Assembly: GCA_973895155.1 (NCBI GenBank)
Contig: OZ316895.1
Coordinates: 10,478,001 to 10,542,000 of the forward strand
Origin: Marsupella aquatica
Taxonomy: Eukaryota; Marchantiophyta
Length of the DNA stretch: 64,000 nucleotides
Direction: 5' to 3'
The translations under genes were made by a program, and so were the position numbers. How positions within the stretch are numbered: the first letter of the stretch is position 1; the number at the start of each line of letters is the position of its first letter. The notes beneath the pieces are model-generated. The model had not been told where the DNA came from, did not search any database, and was given only the letters and a program-made list of their open reading frames with translations. Below are positions 27,501 to 38,258 of the stretch, in pieces.

Positions 27501-28396
27501 GGTGATGTACAGTGGGGTGCTCGGAACTGAGTTCACGTGTGAGATATACTTAGGTGTAGTATACTATCAAAGGTTACGGCACATGGTGTCGGATAAGTTT
27601 CAGGTATGTGCAGTGTCTTAATGGGTTTCCTTTGTCATTTTCTCTAACTAGCTTCAAGCAATTGTTGATTCACTTTGAGACTAGGTTCTTGACCACTCCT
27701 CAAGTAAGGGCGCATGGCAGAAGGAGTGCGCACTTTCTTAGAAGAAAATATCGTAAAAAGGACCCGCGAAATATTAGGATGGTAGGTGTGTTTTGGAGGC
27801 TGTGACCTGTATGACATCGCAGAGAATGAAAACTTGGGTGTTTATAAGTCGGGACCTACTCACCACCATCGTCGTACTCAGTACCGAACAGGGTCTGCAT
27901 AGAAGTGGGTTCTGAAACTGCCGGACAGCTATCCTATTTGCCAACGAGCTATTCTATGTATTGAAAGTAGCAAATATTTTTTGAACAGGTGCGATCTACG
28001 GGGCCTGTGAATCCTGTGACTCGACAGCCTGTCAAAGGTCGAAAGATGGGGGGAGGCATTCGGTTTGGAGAGATGGAGCGTGACGCTTTGTTAGCCCATG
28101 GAGCTGCCTATTTATTGCATGATCGTCTACACACATGCTCGGACAACCACATTGCTAGTGTCTGTGTGAAGTGTGGTAGCTTGCTATCCACTACAGGTGT
28201 ACCACAGAGAAAGAGCAGTGTAGGATTATACTCAGGTTTGGCCTCAGGAACAAAGAGAGAAAGTCGAGTGATATGCAGAGTTTGCAACAGCAGTCGAGAC
28301 ATTGAAAGTGTGGCCATGCCCTTCGTATTTAGATATCTTGCTGCAGAGCTTGCAGCTATGAATATTAAGTTGACTTTGACAGTTACTGACGGTTGA
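18513..28396 (+). CDS. NRPA2: RNA polymerase I second-largest subunit (A135/RPA2)
   Basis: This is the beta-like subunit of nucleolar RNA polymerase I, which transcribes 45S rRNA genes. The 27 exons are 18513-18684, 18945-19033, 19347-19466, 19727-19803, 20095-20158, 20320-20390, 20650-20727, 20932-20977, 21239-21419, 21602-21654, 21995-22068, 22205-22322, 22588-22675, 22803-22918, 23181-23308, 23496-23575, 23812-24053, 24272-24430, 24838-25005, 25122-25196, 25437-25540, 25668-25743, 26051-26197, 26314-26457, 26836-27048, 27343-27603, 27989-28396. All phases agree and give 1183 residues, the normal length for the family. Key motifs: [12 protein letters not shown] from 768, [12 protein letters not shown] from 904, [16 protein letters not shown] near 1072, and a C-terminal zinc ribbon with Cys 1107, 1110, 1144 and 1147. 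The start is the ATG at 18513 (MAGTGKG). The donor after exon 4 (GTTGGT) is weak. The first intron is AT-AC. Confidence 0.97.
18685..18944 (+). other. U12-type AT-AC intron in NRPA2
   Basis: Intron 1 begins ATATCCTTTT, the U12 donor consensus, and ends TTCACAC. TTTCTTAAC (18927-18935) matches the U12 branch site (TTCCTTAAC) at all but one base, with the branch A ten bases from the end. Joining 18684 to 18945 creates an ATG codon and reads [14 protein letters not shown] in frame; no GT donor near 18684 does the same. Confidence 0.88.
20736..20830 (+). repeat. (CTTCT)19 microsatellite in NRPA2 intron 7
   Basis: Nineteen perfect copies of CTTCT, plus a partial TCT before them, begin eight bases after the intron 7 donor (20728). 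It is uninterrupted, so probably length-variable. Confidence 0.98.
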
Positions 28397-31340
28397 CACG
28401 AGTCTAGGAAGTTCAATTGATTTAACCAGAAATAATTTACTCCAGCCACGTCTGATGGTCTTTGGAAGCAGATTTACGGATTCTCAGAGGTACAGCACAA
28501 TACTTTCAGTCCTGGGATACTAGTGAGATAGTGGTTAACCGCCTTGAAAATTTTGTCCGATGAAGGAAATAGGGTAAACCCTCCTATTAGCTTCTATTTT
28601 AACAAAACCAATTCGAAGAACATTGAGCATGTCTTAGATAAATTATTAGTCCTGAATTATTCAGGCATCTCGGAAGTACTCAACAAGTTGACAGTAGCTC
28701 TTGGATAAGTTTCCTCGTTCGGGAGGGGCTCTGCGAGTAAATTTAGTGATCCCTTGTTCTATCCGTTGAGGATAACGATCAATGCAAGGTCCCATTTCAA
28801 ATTAATTCTTGGTTTTTCGTGAATCTTAAGTCGGCCCTGTGAAAATGTTTGACTACTAATGCAATGAGGATCTCAATTCCAATGTGATTGGGGGTGTAAA
28901 TTCTAATCTTGACCCTCCCTACAGCTGAAAATTACACAACTGTCACAAGTACGCAAGTTTAGATATCACATCTCTAACCAGGACTGATATTTGGTCTCGA
29001 TGGGTCCCCACAATTTTATGATCGCTTTTTGGGAGTCTTGAGCAACAGCATCTTTGATTGTCTCCTAAAATCAAACATGGAGTTAGATTGTCATTTGCTG
29101 ATCGGAACTCTTTCGTGGTTTATGGCTTTCGATTTAACCCTTCCACAGGGCTCCCGGAAGGAGTTCCTACAAATGTGCACGCTTTTATTTGTCTTCTCGA
29201 AGGAGCTATTCTTGGGTTTCTCTTCAACCAACAGCCCACCAAACCCACGTTTACATGTAAGAATTTGAAAATTGCGCTTAGAGCTTCCGTTTGTTTCACT
29301 TGTGTTCCCGTGACTACGAACCAGACCACATTCTTTCGTGACTTTGACCCTTGGGCCTAATGTCTTAATAAAGAACCGAGTTTATTCTTGCGTAGTTTGA
29401 GCCTTTGGGCCTAAATTTCTTCATTGGACATAGGGAAGCTTACATTCCTTTTTTGTCATAGAAAGGAATATCCCGAAAGTAAAAAATATTTTTCGTTAAC
29501 GATTGAAAACATAAATTTACCTGTCATTAATAAAAGTCCAAAAAACGGAACTCAAATCTGTTTTGCACGATGACTTGACTATGGCTGAAGTTGAGATACA
29601 GCACACTATTAATAAAGTCAAGCTTACCAACTGACACCTTGAAAACCCACAAAAGCACGAAGGGCACGATGAAGGGCAGGACATGACTATGCCGTTCGCT
29701 CAAACAGGACTGTATGGAGAGAGAAATAACTCGACAAAAGACTGAGAATTCGGCTTCAAATGAAGCATCCACTGCAGCCCAGAGACTTCAAATTACTTAC
29801 CAGAAGGCACTTTCCAGAACCGGATTACAATTATTTGACCCTATTCCAGCACAGTCGAATCAGCTCACATCAACACCACAGCTTATTCTGTGTTGGCTGA
29901 CCATGTATTGCAAACTTGTTGAGCAAAAAGAGTAAAAGTGGTCTATGAATTGAACTATGGTAGCAACGCTCTATTTATAATATGCCTCGGGGACACGAAC
30001 AAATATCCAACTCTGTGGGTGGACATTCGTGAGACAAATATCGCTCGATCAATTTGCAACCCTACGAAAGGACTGACTGCGCTGAGCTTCCACGAGGAAA
30101 ACGAGAGACGAAGAAATGGATCGTATGGTTGTGAATCTGGGTGTGAAGAAAGGAAGAAGAAATAGGCGAGGAAACACGCATCAACTTCGGTGATCCTCGT
30201 ACGGCGACCTTTCTTCGAGGGAAGCATTTGGTTCCATCGACAGACACATTGTGCAGCTCATAAGTCTTCTGCCTTTGCACCAAATTGCACAAACAACCGC
30301 AACATGAAAAGAGAGTAACGAGAAAGCGCAAAGTCGATAACTACTGCAAGGTCGAGAAGCGTCTACTACAGTCCGTCGTTGCGTCGTAAACTGGTTCACT
30401 GCCATGCTAAAAAGTTGGGCGTGTGCTTAGTTTCGGTCGGGCCCGCAGTTGGTCGCGAAATGGAATGGCCGTGCATATTACACAGTTTCCTCAGTTGACA
30501 CGTTTCCCGGGACGGGAAGCGCACTTTAGGGCAGGTGCCGATGAGTCAGAAAAGGAGTGACTTATAGGAAACAAGATATCGGTTGAGGTTCCCGTTCAGC
30601 AGACGACGGGAATTTCTTGTTGTAAAGGGTTGCATCGTGATGGTGACTGCAATTCGGTCGGTGCTGTAGATCATTTCGTTGGATTTTTTATGCCACGGAG
30701 AACAGAGTAGAGCAGGAAGGGCAGCTGGAGGAAGAGAAGGTTGCCCTTGTTTGTTTGGGCGAAAATAGAGGACGCCTCGTTGACCAGGACTTTCAATCGG
30801 TAGAATTTGCTCGATCTTTCCATTGGACCATGGGGTGACGCTAAGCTAACATACAGCACATTGCACCGGAAGCTCCGCAGAGCTTTCAGATCGATAGCTA
30901 CGTTGTCAGGCGTTCTCTACCTGAATTCCGTAATCTGCCCCCCTAGGCATGAAAATCCGGACTCGCTTCATTTGCTTTTTGACAAATCGTCGTTGTGATA
31001 CTGGCGTGCATTGGTCGGAATCGGGAAATTAAGTTTGGATGATTTGGCATCCAGATCGTCAGCAGGTGGTGCTCGAATTGGAATCTCGCTCAATTCTCTC
31101 TAGAAGGCTCGAGATCTGCTGTTGTTCGAAGTGATCGTAAACCTGAGTTTCTCCAGCACGGAGATTGAGTGAAGGGAATTATCCAGAGCACGGACTCATG
31201 AGTTTAGCCGCATCTTGATCATCTTTCAAGATCTGTATCAGAGTTTGGGGCGACAAGGGCAAATGTAGATCACTGTAGAGAGCTGACCGAATGTGATTGT
31301 GGCTATCTAGATCGAAATGAGCAGCAGGGATTGATAGAAC
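28397..31340. other. Spacer between NRPA2 and the coiled-coil gene
   Basis: No gene is recognised. A short phrase (TTTGGGCCTAA, with CCTTGGGCCTAA) occurs twice near 29345 and 29405. Minus-strand frames between 29527 and 30405 overlap each other and show no family motif. From about 30400 the sequence becomes more G+C-rich and probably includes the promoter and 5' UTR of the next gene. Confidence 0.45.
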
Positions 31341-34300
31341 ATGGAGGCTGTAAAGTTGAGAGAGCACTATCAGCAGGCTCTGCTTTTGCTGTCGAATCTG
31401 CAACAGCACCCTTCTACCCACGAGCGTGCTCTGTCCAAACTCTTTCTGCTGGTTCGGCTCTGCTATTCAATTCAGAAAACCGCTACCTCTCTCCCTGACA
31501 AGGATTCCAGCACGATTTGGCAGCAGTGAGTACCGACTTTCCTCCCATTGAATAACCTAACCCTTGCTTTCCAGGAATTAGATTGCGATACCTGTCATGG
31601 TTATTACTTTGGAAACATTTAGCCTCGCGTCAAATGTGTCTGTGTTTTTCGAGTCCTCAGTGCAAACTGTGGTTGGACCTTACCCCTGAACATGCTGGAA
31701 AGGGGAATTACGGGTGGTTTGCAAAGCATGGTGCCCTCCCAGAGTTCATTTATCACGGCAGTCATAAAGTGTTGTCATCTACGATTCGTGGCTGTACAGG
31801 CGTGCTGCTACTCTACACAGTGATCTTACAACAGCTACAGCTCAGTTTCTTCAATCTGGAGATCAGGTCGACCCTCAGTGACTCAGAAGTCATCCTATGC
31901 TTTAGGATATCTCTAGCTGTTTGTATTCACCGGTAGTATACATTGTCGCCATCTTGTAGATCTTCCTAGTCCTACTTCTTGCCAAGATCTTAGCTTGTGA
32001 CATCAGCCGGACTATCATCTGTACCATGCCCGCACGTTCAGAGGTGTATGCATCAAAATTGAGATATTTCTTTTTCTGAAAAAGAGCGCCGCTTTTCTGT
32101 CAGCAGTCTGGCGAGCAGTTCTGGGATGGATGCTTACGGTTATTGGTGAGTGATTCCAGCTTTGAAAGTCGCCGGAGATGTTGATACCTGTTGCAGATGT
32201 CAAATTTGTAGAGCTTAGGTGCGCTAGACACATACAGTAATGAATTTGTTGAGGTGTGATAGTTTTAGTACTAGCTGTTGTGCATATAAACTCCTTTTGC
32301 GTAGTTTATTGTTTGCCTTCCCTTCATCTGCCAACAAGAGGGCTCTTTTCTTTCGTGGTTGAATGAAACCAGTATTGTGGAGCTGAAGCATATGACCAAA
32401 TCGAAAAAGAGAAAGACACACTGGTGGCTCAGTTGCTGGTCGAAAAAGAGCATCGTGCTCGACTGGAGCAAACCCTACTAGATCAGGTCTTGTACAATTC
32501 TCTGACCCATTTAGATACTTGAGCTTTATAGAGATCTTGTTTCTGATACCCCCAATTTTAGCTTCTTCGGCCTTATCTATCACGGGTAGATGCAAGCACA
32601 AGTAATATTCTTTTAATTAGAGCTTCAACGGACAAAAGGAACTGCAAGATCTGAGCCTCCCACATAATGTTCTTGGTTAAACAGCACCAGAAAGTTGAAA
32701 CTGGGGTGAAGGAAACTATGGAGCTGCGCTCGAAAATTGCAAGACAGCAACAAATTATTGAGCCCTTGGAGAAGAATTACAGGTTTGTGCTAATGCTGAT
32801 CACCTTTTGGAGGCCTGTATGTCATGTTTGGTCTTCATATCTGCTTTGGACCTTCGTTTTACTGAAGACCTACTGCGGTAATCTGTGAGACATGCAATCC
32901 AGTTCCTGCGCTTTAAAGGTGATGCTCTTAAATTATTTTGTTTTGCTCTCTCCAATTCACACCTGAGACCTGCAGGTTGACCTTCTGGAATGCCCTGTCG
33001 CGAGGATAAACCGATTAGACTTCTGGATCTACTGTATTAGTATCTCGCTTGGCTGCGTTATGTTGCACGACTTCGATAGGTCAACTTCTGGAAAATTCTA
33101 ATGCAATCCACTTGAACTGATTGATACTTGCGGAATATTTGGGGGATTGGAGACACTGGAGCACTGAACAGTCCTGGACCTTTTGTGTTCTTTTTCCTCT
33201 CTAAGATCTGTATTTCGTATTCTGTTTACAGAGAAACACATCACCGCTTGGATGTTACCCTTAAGGAGAAGCATGCTCTCTCAGCTGAGAAGGACATTCT
33301 TGATCAAGAACGTACCAAAAATTTGCAGATGCTTGAACGGCAGGTCTCGTTCCATCTTCTTCCTCTTTAAACTAGGACGGAGAATTGGTGGTCATTATAA
33401 ACAGAGCTTGAAAAGATACTCGTTACATTTAAAATTAGAAGGCCTACCTTGTAGGTCTTCCAGCCATGATTATCACTTCCGCAAGGTTTCTGCTAAAAAT
33501 TCATCTTTGAAAGGATAGTGTTCCCTTCGTCTGGGATTATACTTCTCTAAGAAAGAAGATGATCCTTGTATACAGGCTAAAGCTATTAAACAATTGATGG
33601 AGCAATGTGAGGCTCACGCAAAGGAGAAAAATGAGGCGTTGGAGTTAGTAAAGTCGAGTAATGATGATAATCACACCTTACGGGTCAATTTGGGCCAGCA
33701 TGGGCAGGTAATACTCAGAGTCTTTGCTGAAAACTGATTGGAGAGCAAGGTTTAAGCTGGCAGCTCTCAAGGTTTTTATCCTTACAGTTTTTTGTTCCCT
33801 TTGCAGATAATTGAGAATCTCATCAATCTCAATGCAGAAATGATGGATGCAGCAAACTATTATTCATTTCAGCTAGAAGAGAAAAAGACTTTGGAACAGC
33901 AACAAGAAAACATGCGGCCCTCTTCAGGGGATGGTGACCAAATTGAGGAGAATGTTGAGGACGGGTCAGACGAATCGTTTATTGAAATCAAATCCGCCGT
34001 GCCCTCACAGGTTCATGACAAACAGGCTTCTCCAACTTTAAGCTCAACCGAAGTTAAATCCGAATTACCTCTAGCATTAAGTTCTACCGAAATTAAATCC
34101 GAACCCTCTATAGGGCCTCGTCGTACAGAAAATAAATTCAAACCCTCTCCAGGATCAAGCCCAGACAGAATTACAAGTGGACCTCCTCCAGATCTTTTCT
34201 CTAGAATCAAGGGGATGAAGCCGTCATCAAATGCTTCAAATAATCTCTCCACAATAGAGCAACCGCATCCTTTGAATGCTCATCTTATGGTAAGCAAATT

Positions 34301-34916
34301 GCTCTACATTCTCATCGGTCATTTTCTTTTGAGGTTGCAGAGTACAGAAGCTTGCTTTCTAGCAATGCGTTGGGAATTCGGCAGGATGTGCATAATAGGA
34401 AGTGTACTCCAGAGTGAAGAATTACTTCTTTGGTGCGGTGCCTCTTTAACATGCTCCAGGTTGTTGATGACCAAGTTTCTAAAAAAGCTACAAAATGACT
34501 GGACTTGTGATTATCTGATAGGTCACTCAGACTTTGTTTGTATGAATCTGAGCCAAGCATTGTTTCCTTACCAGCCTTTGGAGAATGGGGAGGACCTCCT
34601 TAATAGGAGTGAAGCGAAGAGGAAAAATATAGCATGGAGTTCAGACATGCTCATTTCTCAACGAGGCTCTGCTTCTTTTGAAAGCTTACAGGGCCTAGTA
34701 GAAAAAGAAACTTACTCGCATGGCTCTTCATCTTTGGATAACTTGAAAGATCTTGATGAAAGTGCCTCCACAGTCCCATCAAGTGCACCTAGTGTCTTTA
34801 GAAAGTTTGGGGGTATTGGGGGAAGGTTGCACGCTGTAGGTGGTAAGGCGAAAGGCTTTCTAGACTTCGTAGCTGGTGCAGATCTCGCTCCAAAAGAAAG
34901 TCCAGAAGGATTATAA
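31341..34916 (+). CDS. Coiled-coil protein of unknown function
   Basis: I do not recognise the family. The first exon (31341-31525) starts MEAVKLREHYQQALLLLSN. Further exons, read from splice sites and an unbroken frame, are 32373-32486, 32685-32782, 33232-33343, 33576-33707, 33807-34289 and 34575-34916. The central exons are rich in Glu, Lys, Gln and Leu and predict a continuous coiled coil (EKDTLVAQLLVEKEHRARLEQ, AIKQLMEQCEAHAKEKNEAL). The sixth exon turns acidic, then carries a repeated SSTE(I/V)KSE motif and prolines, suggesting disorder. The C-terminus (VFRKFGGIGGRLHAVGGKAKGFLDF) is basic and Gly-rich. No signal peptide or membrane span is evident. The phase of exon 1 does not match the exon at 32373, so an exon is missing between them or exon 1 is wrong. 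The region 34290-34574 is open in frame and could be retained. A vesicle-tether or golgin-like role is only a guess from composition. Confidence 0.72.
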
Positions 34917-36160
34917 GCAAGACAGATGATAATTGGGTTCCTGAGATCACCTGACCTTGTGTTTTTTTGTCTTTTAGCTGAGGTTGGAACATGGGGCTCA
35001 TAGAAAAAATTGTATTTTTTCATGAGACCTATAATCACAAGGCTACCGCGCATGCTATGGAATTAGTTTTGTCTAGAGTCAGGATGGAATTAAGTGTACC
35101 CGAGGTGCATTGTTGCTGCGCCGTCTCTTCTTAGAATGAAAGATGTCAGTGGGTACTATGTCATAATCATTCAGGGTGGAGTCATCCTGTCTCACGCACT
35201 CTCGTACCGACTTGACTAGATGTCAGCCATGGACTCTTACGTTTCAGCTTTCAATTTTTAGTATGCTAATCTCGATTTCCTTTTGCAGTATGTCTTCAAT
35301 TCTGGACAATTCCCAGTTCAATTTTTGTAGTTCTTGTGATCTGAACTTGGAGTTGAGTTTGGATGTGATCCAACAGATAGAGCACATGACCGTTGGACTT
35401 CATCTATACGGCAGATAAGCCTGCTCAGAATATTAGATATTGTGTGCATCTGGCGACCGTAGTGTGTGACCAGTTATGTCTTTCAGCGTTGCATCACAAA
35501 CTCCAAGTGCGTCCAACATGAGGGAACATCCTCCACCACCAAACCACACACGAGCGACGAGGCGTGAGATGGCTGGAAAACCAATTGGGCGTGTCAAAGC
35601 AGAGCTATAACTGAGGAGGACTGCATTTGGGAGTTTTTTTCACCAAAGCAAACTGGAGGGCCATTGCACACACTAAATAGTGTCCCCGGGCTAAAAGCAT
35701 TTTTTGAATCCTTTTATTACCTCCAAGGTCTTGTAAAGCCAAGTGCAGCCAATGGTGCCAGGTCACCTAATCTTTAGCTAAAGTCTTTATAAATGTGAGA
35801 AGAGAATATCTTATGAAGGACTTGTGAGTACTTTTTTTTTACAAATGACTTAAAATAGAAACGGACCAAGCGGCCAGAAGAAGAGACCACCAGGAGAGGT
35901 GGTCTAAAATCTAGGACAAAAAAGTGCTCCACATAAGCAAAAATTGGGCCCCATTGCATTCCATGTAGGATTGGTAACGGGTTTGATTGAAAGTACCCCC
36001 AACAGTACCCCCAATGTTTTGTAAAGTGAACAACAACAGTTTCTCTCAAATGGATGGCAAAAAACCCTAAATCTTGGAGAAAAAAAAGTGGAAACTGCCC
36101 CCAACGTCTTGTAAAGCCACCCTGAGTTATGGTTCAAGACATAAAATGTTGTTACGGCCA

Positions 36161-36310
36161 GGACAAAATCACTATGGGCTACCAAAATATGTACCCCATA
36201 AAAGGTGATAGGTCCAAAAAAATAAAACCATGACACGGACAAAATCACTATGGACTACCAAAATATGTACCCCATAAAAGGTGATATGTCCAAAAAATAT
36301 AACTATGACA
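36161..36310. repeat. About 76-bp tandem duplication
   Basis: Two copies of a unit starting GGACAAAATCACTATGG and containing ATGTACCCCATAAAAGGTG lie head to tail. They differ at a handful of positions. Confidence 0.88.
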
Positions 36311-37249
36311 CTTTGGTTATGGGAAACCTTTGACACACCCTAATAATAGATATTGGCTTCTCATATGATTCATTTAATTGGCACCAACAAAGAAGGGATG
36401 TCTAAGTTCTAGCAGATGATGAAGTAGCCAAGGATGGTAAAACTGTTAGATATTGCTCTAGTCTTGTGACTCATGAGCTAACCACAGTTAGGCTAACTCG
36501 GGTTAGGATTTAGCTAATGTTAGTGGTAGTGTTGTTGTGAATATAGCCAGACCCTGGTGAAACTTAGGCTCATTGTTATGGAGCTAGTTGAGAGATAGGG
36601 AAAACTTGTGCTGTGGATGCTTGGTATGGCCTGTCGGCCTAGAGTGCAGTAAAACTCTTGTGTGTTCCCGTGGACGTAGCCTCATGTGGAGGTGAACCAT
36701 GTATCTCTGTGTCGACTCTTGTGCGATGGATGGTTCATGGGCTTGCTGTTGCGAACGTTGTCTATGCTCAACAAAAACACCATATAACTTCAGCTCATTT
36801 ATATCAATGAGCCACATCCTGCACATTTTGTTATGTAGTTTACATTGTACTGGTTGGTTGGGTCCTTGAGTAATTTGTAATCCATCTGAGCATGGCTAAA
36901 TCTCATTAAAGAATTAGGCATTAATCATCTGAATAAACCATGAGCATCATCCTAAAAATAATTTTCTAACAGCATCCAAGATTTTCCAGCACAACCCAGA
37001 CTGAGACACACACATACCAAAGAATGATCTACAAAGAAAACTCTGGAAAACTAAACTCTAAACTTGTAAAGAATGCTGCAAAAGTCCATTTGAGTATTTT
37101 GGACAATTGTGGATGCCATGGGGGACATCATGCTAAATCCTCTAGACTGCACTACATTAAATAGTCTTCTCCCATATGGGACGGGAGGCTGTAGAGAAAC
37201 TTTTGTAATAGGCATTAAGATAGTTTGGGAGTAAAATCACTTTCCAGAT

Positions 37250-37700
37250 TTTTATTATTATATTATATTATTTTTATTTCAAAAAGGGCAGCACCCATAT
37301 ACTTTATTAATGTCTGGAATACAACAGCCAAAACAAACCCGTCGAAGAAGAAGGAGACAGGACAGAACAAAAAAGAACAAAGAGGGGCTAGAAGAGGGAG
37401 CACCCCCAGAGAAAAGAGAAAAGCCAAACCCAACCAGTCCGCCTGGAGGAGGAGGCGGAAAAGGGAGGAAGGGAGGACCCCAGAAAGCAGAGAATTGCCA
37501 CCAAGTACCAACCGAACTAGAACAAAAGAGGAATAAACTGAGCCGCAACCAAGCCAACTTATATCAGGACTTGTCCTAGAACCCACCTAACACCACTCCC
37601 GACACCTGCCAAGAACTGGAACATCTCCCAACAGCTCCACAAAACTCCAAATAGATAGCCCACAGTGCAACTCATCTCATTACATCTGTGATAATGTATA
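37250..37700 (-). mobile_element. Possible 3' end of a LINE-like retroelement
   Basis: Read on the minus strand, the sequence ends with AATAAAGTATATGGGTGCTGCC followed by an A-rich (TAATA)n-like tail that stops at about 37250. A polyadenylation signal and a short A/T repeat tail are typical of plant non-LTR retrotransposon 3' ends. No reverse transcriptase motif is visible upstream, so it would be a 5'-truncated copy. The 3' end of a decayed gene transcript is the alternative. Confidence 0.35.
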
Positions 37701-37997
37701 TCTCATCGATTATATGACAACCTGGTGTAACCCAGATCCATTCAGAAATGGACGCGATTCCAAACCTCCTATCCACTGCACCCACTCTCCAACACTGTAT
37801 GAGGCACTAGAGCCATCTGGCAAGCTCCATCTTGTGCAGAAGGATTCTCTCAATATAATTTAATTAGTGCCCTCTCCTATAGTACTCTCATTTAGTTGAG
37901 CTGGGTGTCCATCCACACACACATACTGATAAGAGAACAGAATGCCTGAATACCCATTCTTTGAATCACATTAGTGATAACAAAAATAAGCATGCAT

Positions 37998-38157
37998 GAT
38001 CATTTTGACAACCATAGACCCCATTCTCCTCTCTATTGATATATACATTTGGTGGGCCCTAGAGTTAGTGTCTAGAGCATGCATTTTGACATACCATTGA
38101 TCCCATTTCCCTCTCCATTGATATACATTTGGTGGGCCCTAGAGTTAGTGTCTAGAG
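37998..38157. repeat. About 79-bp tandem duplication upstream of CLPR4
   Basis: Two copies share ACATTTGGTGGGCCCTAGAG and TTAGTGTCTAGAG. The second ends about 100 bp before the CLPR4 start codon, so it probably lies in the core promoter or 5' UTR. Confidence 0.9.
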
Positions 38158-38258
38158 GCTCCTCCTACACTCCAACTCTAGCTTCTGTTGCTTCTGTTCC
38201 AGAATTTGTAGTAAGATTATAACGAAGACAGACAGAGAGACAGGGGAAAAAATTGGCG

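Larger units (their letters stand above)
34917..38258. other. Repeat-bearing spacer before CLPR4
   Basis: No gene is recognised. It holds the tandem duplications at 36161-36310 and 37998-38157 and the LINE-like tail near 37250, all listed separately. The phrase TTTTGTAAAG or CTTGTAAAGCC recurs at about 35730, 36018 and 36108, hinting at an older degenerate repeat. TGTTAGATATTGCTC near 36444 begins an LTR-like stretch, without a visible partner. Confidence 0.4.

Noticed and set aside
27608-27805. Frame in the last NRPA2 intron
   Set aside because: The flanking exons join perfectly without it and it has no counterpart in RNA polymerase I subunits.
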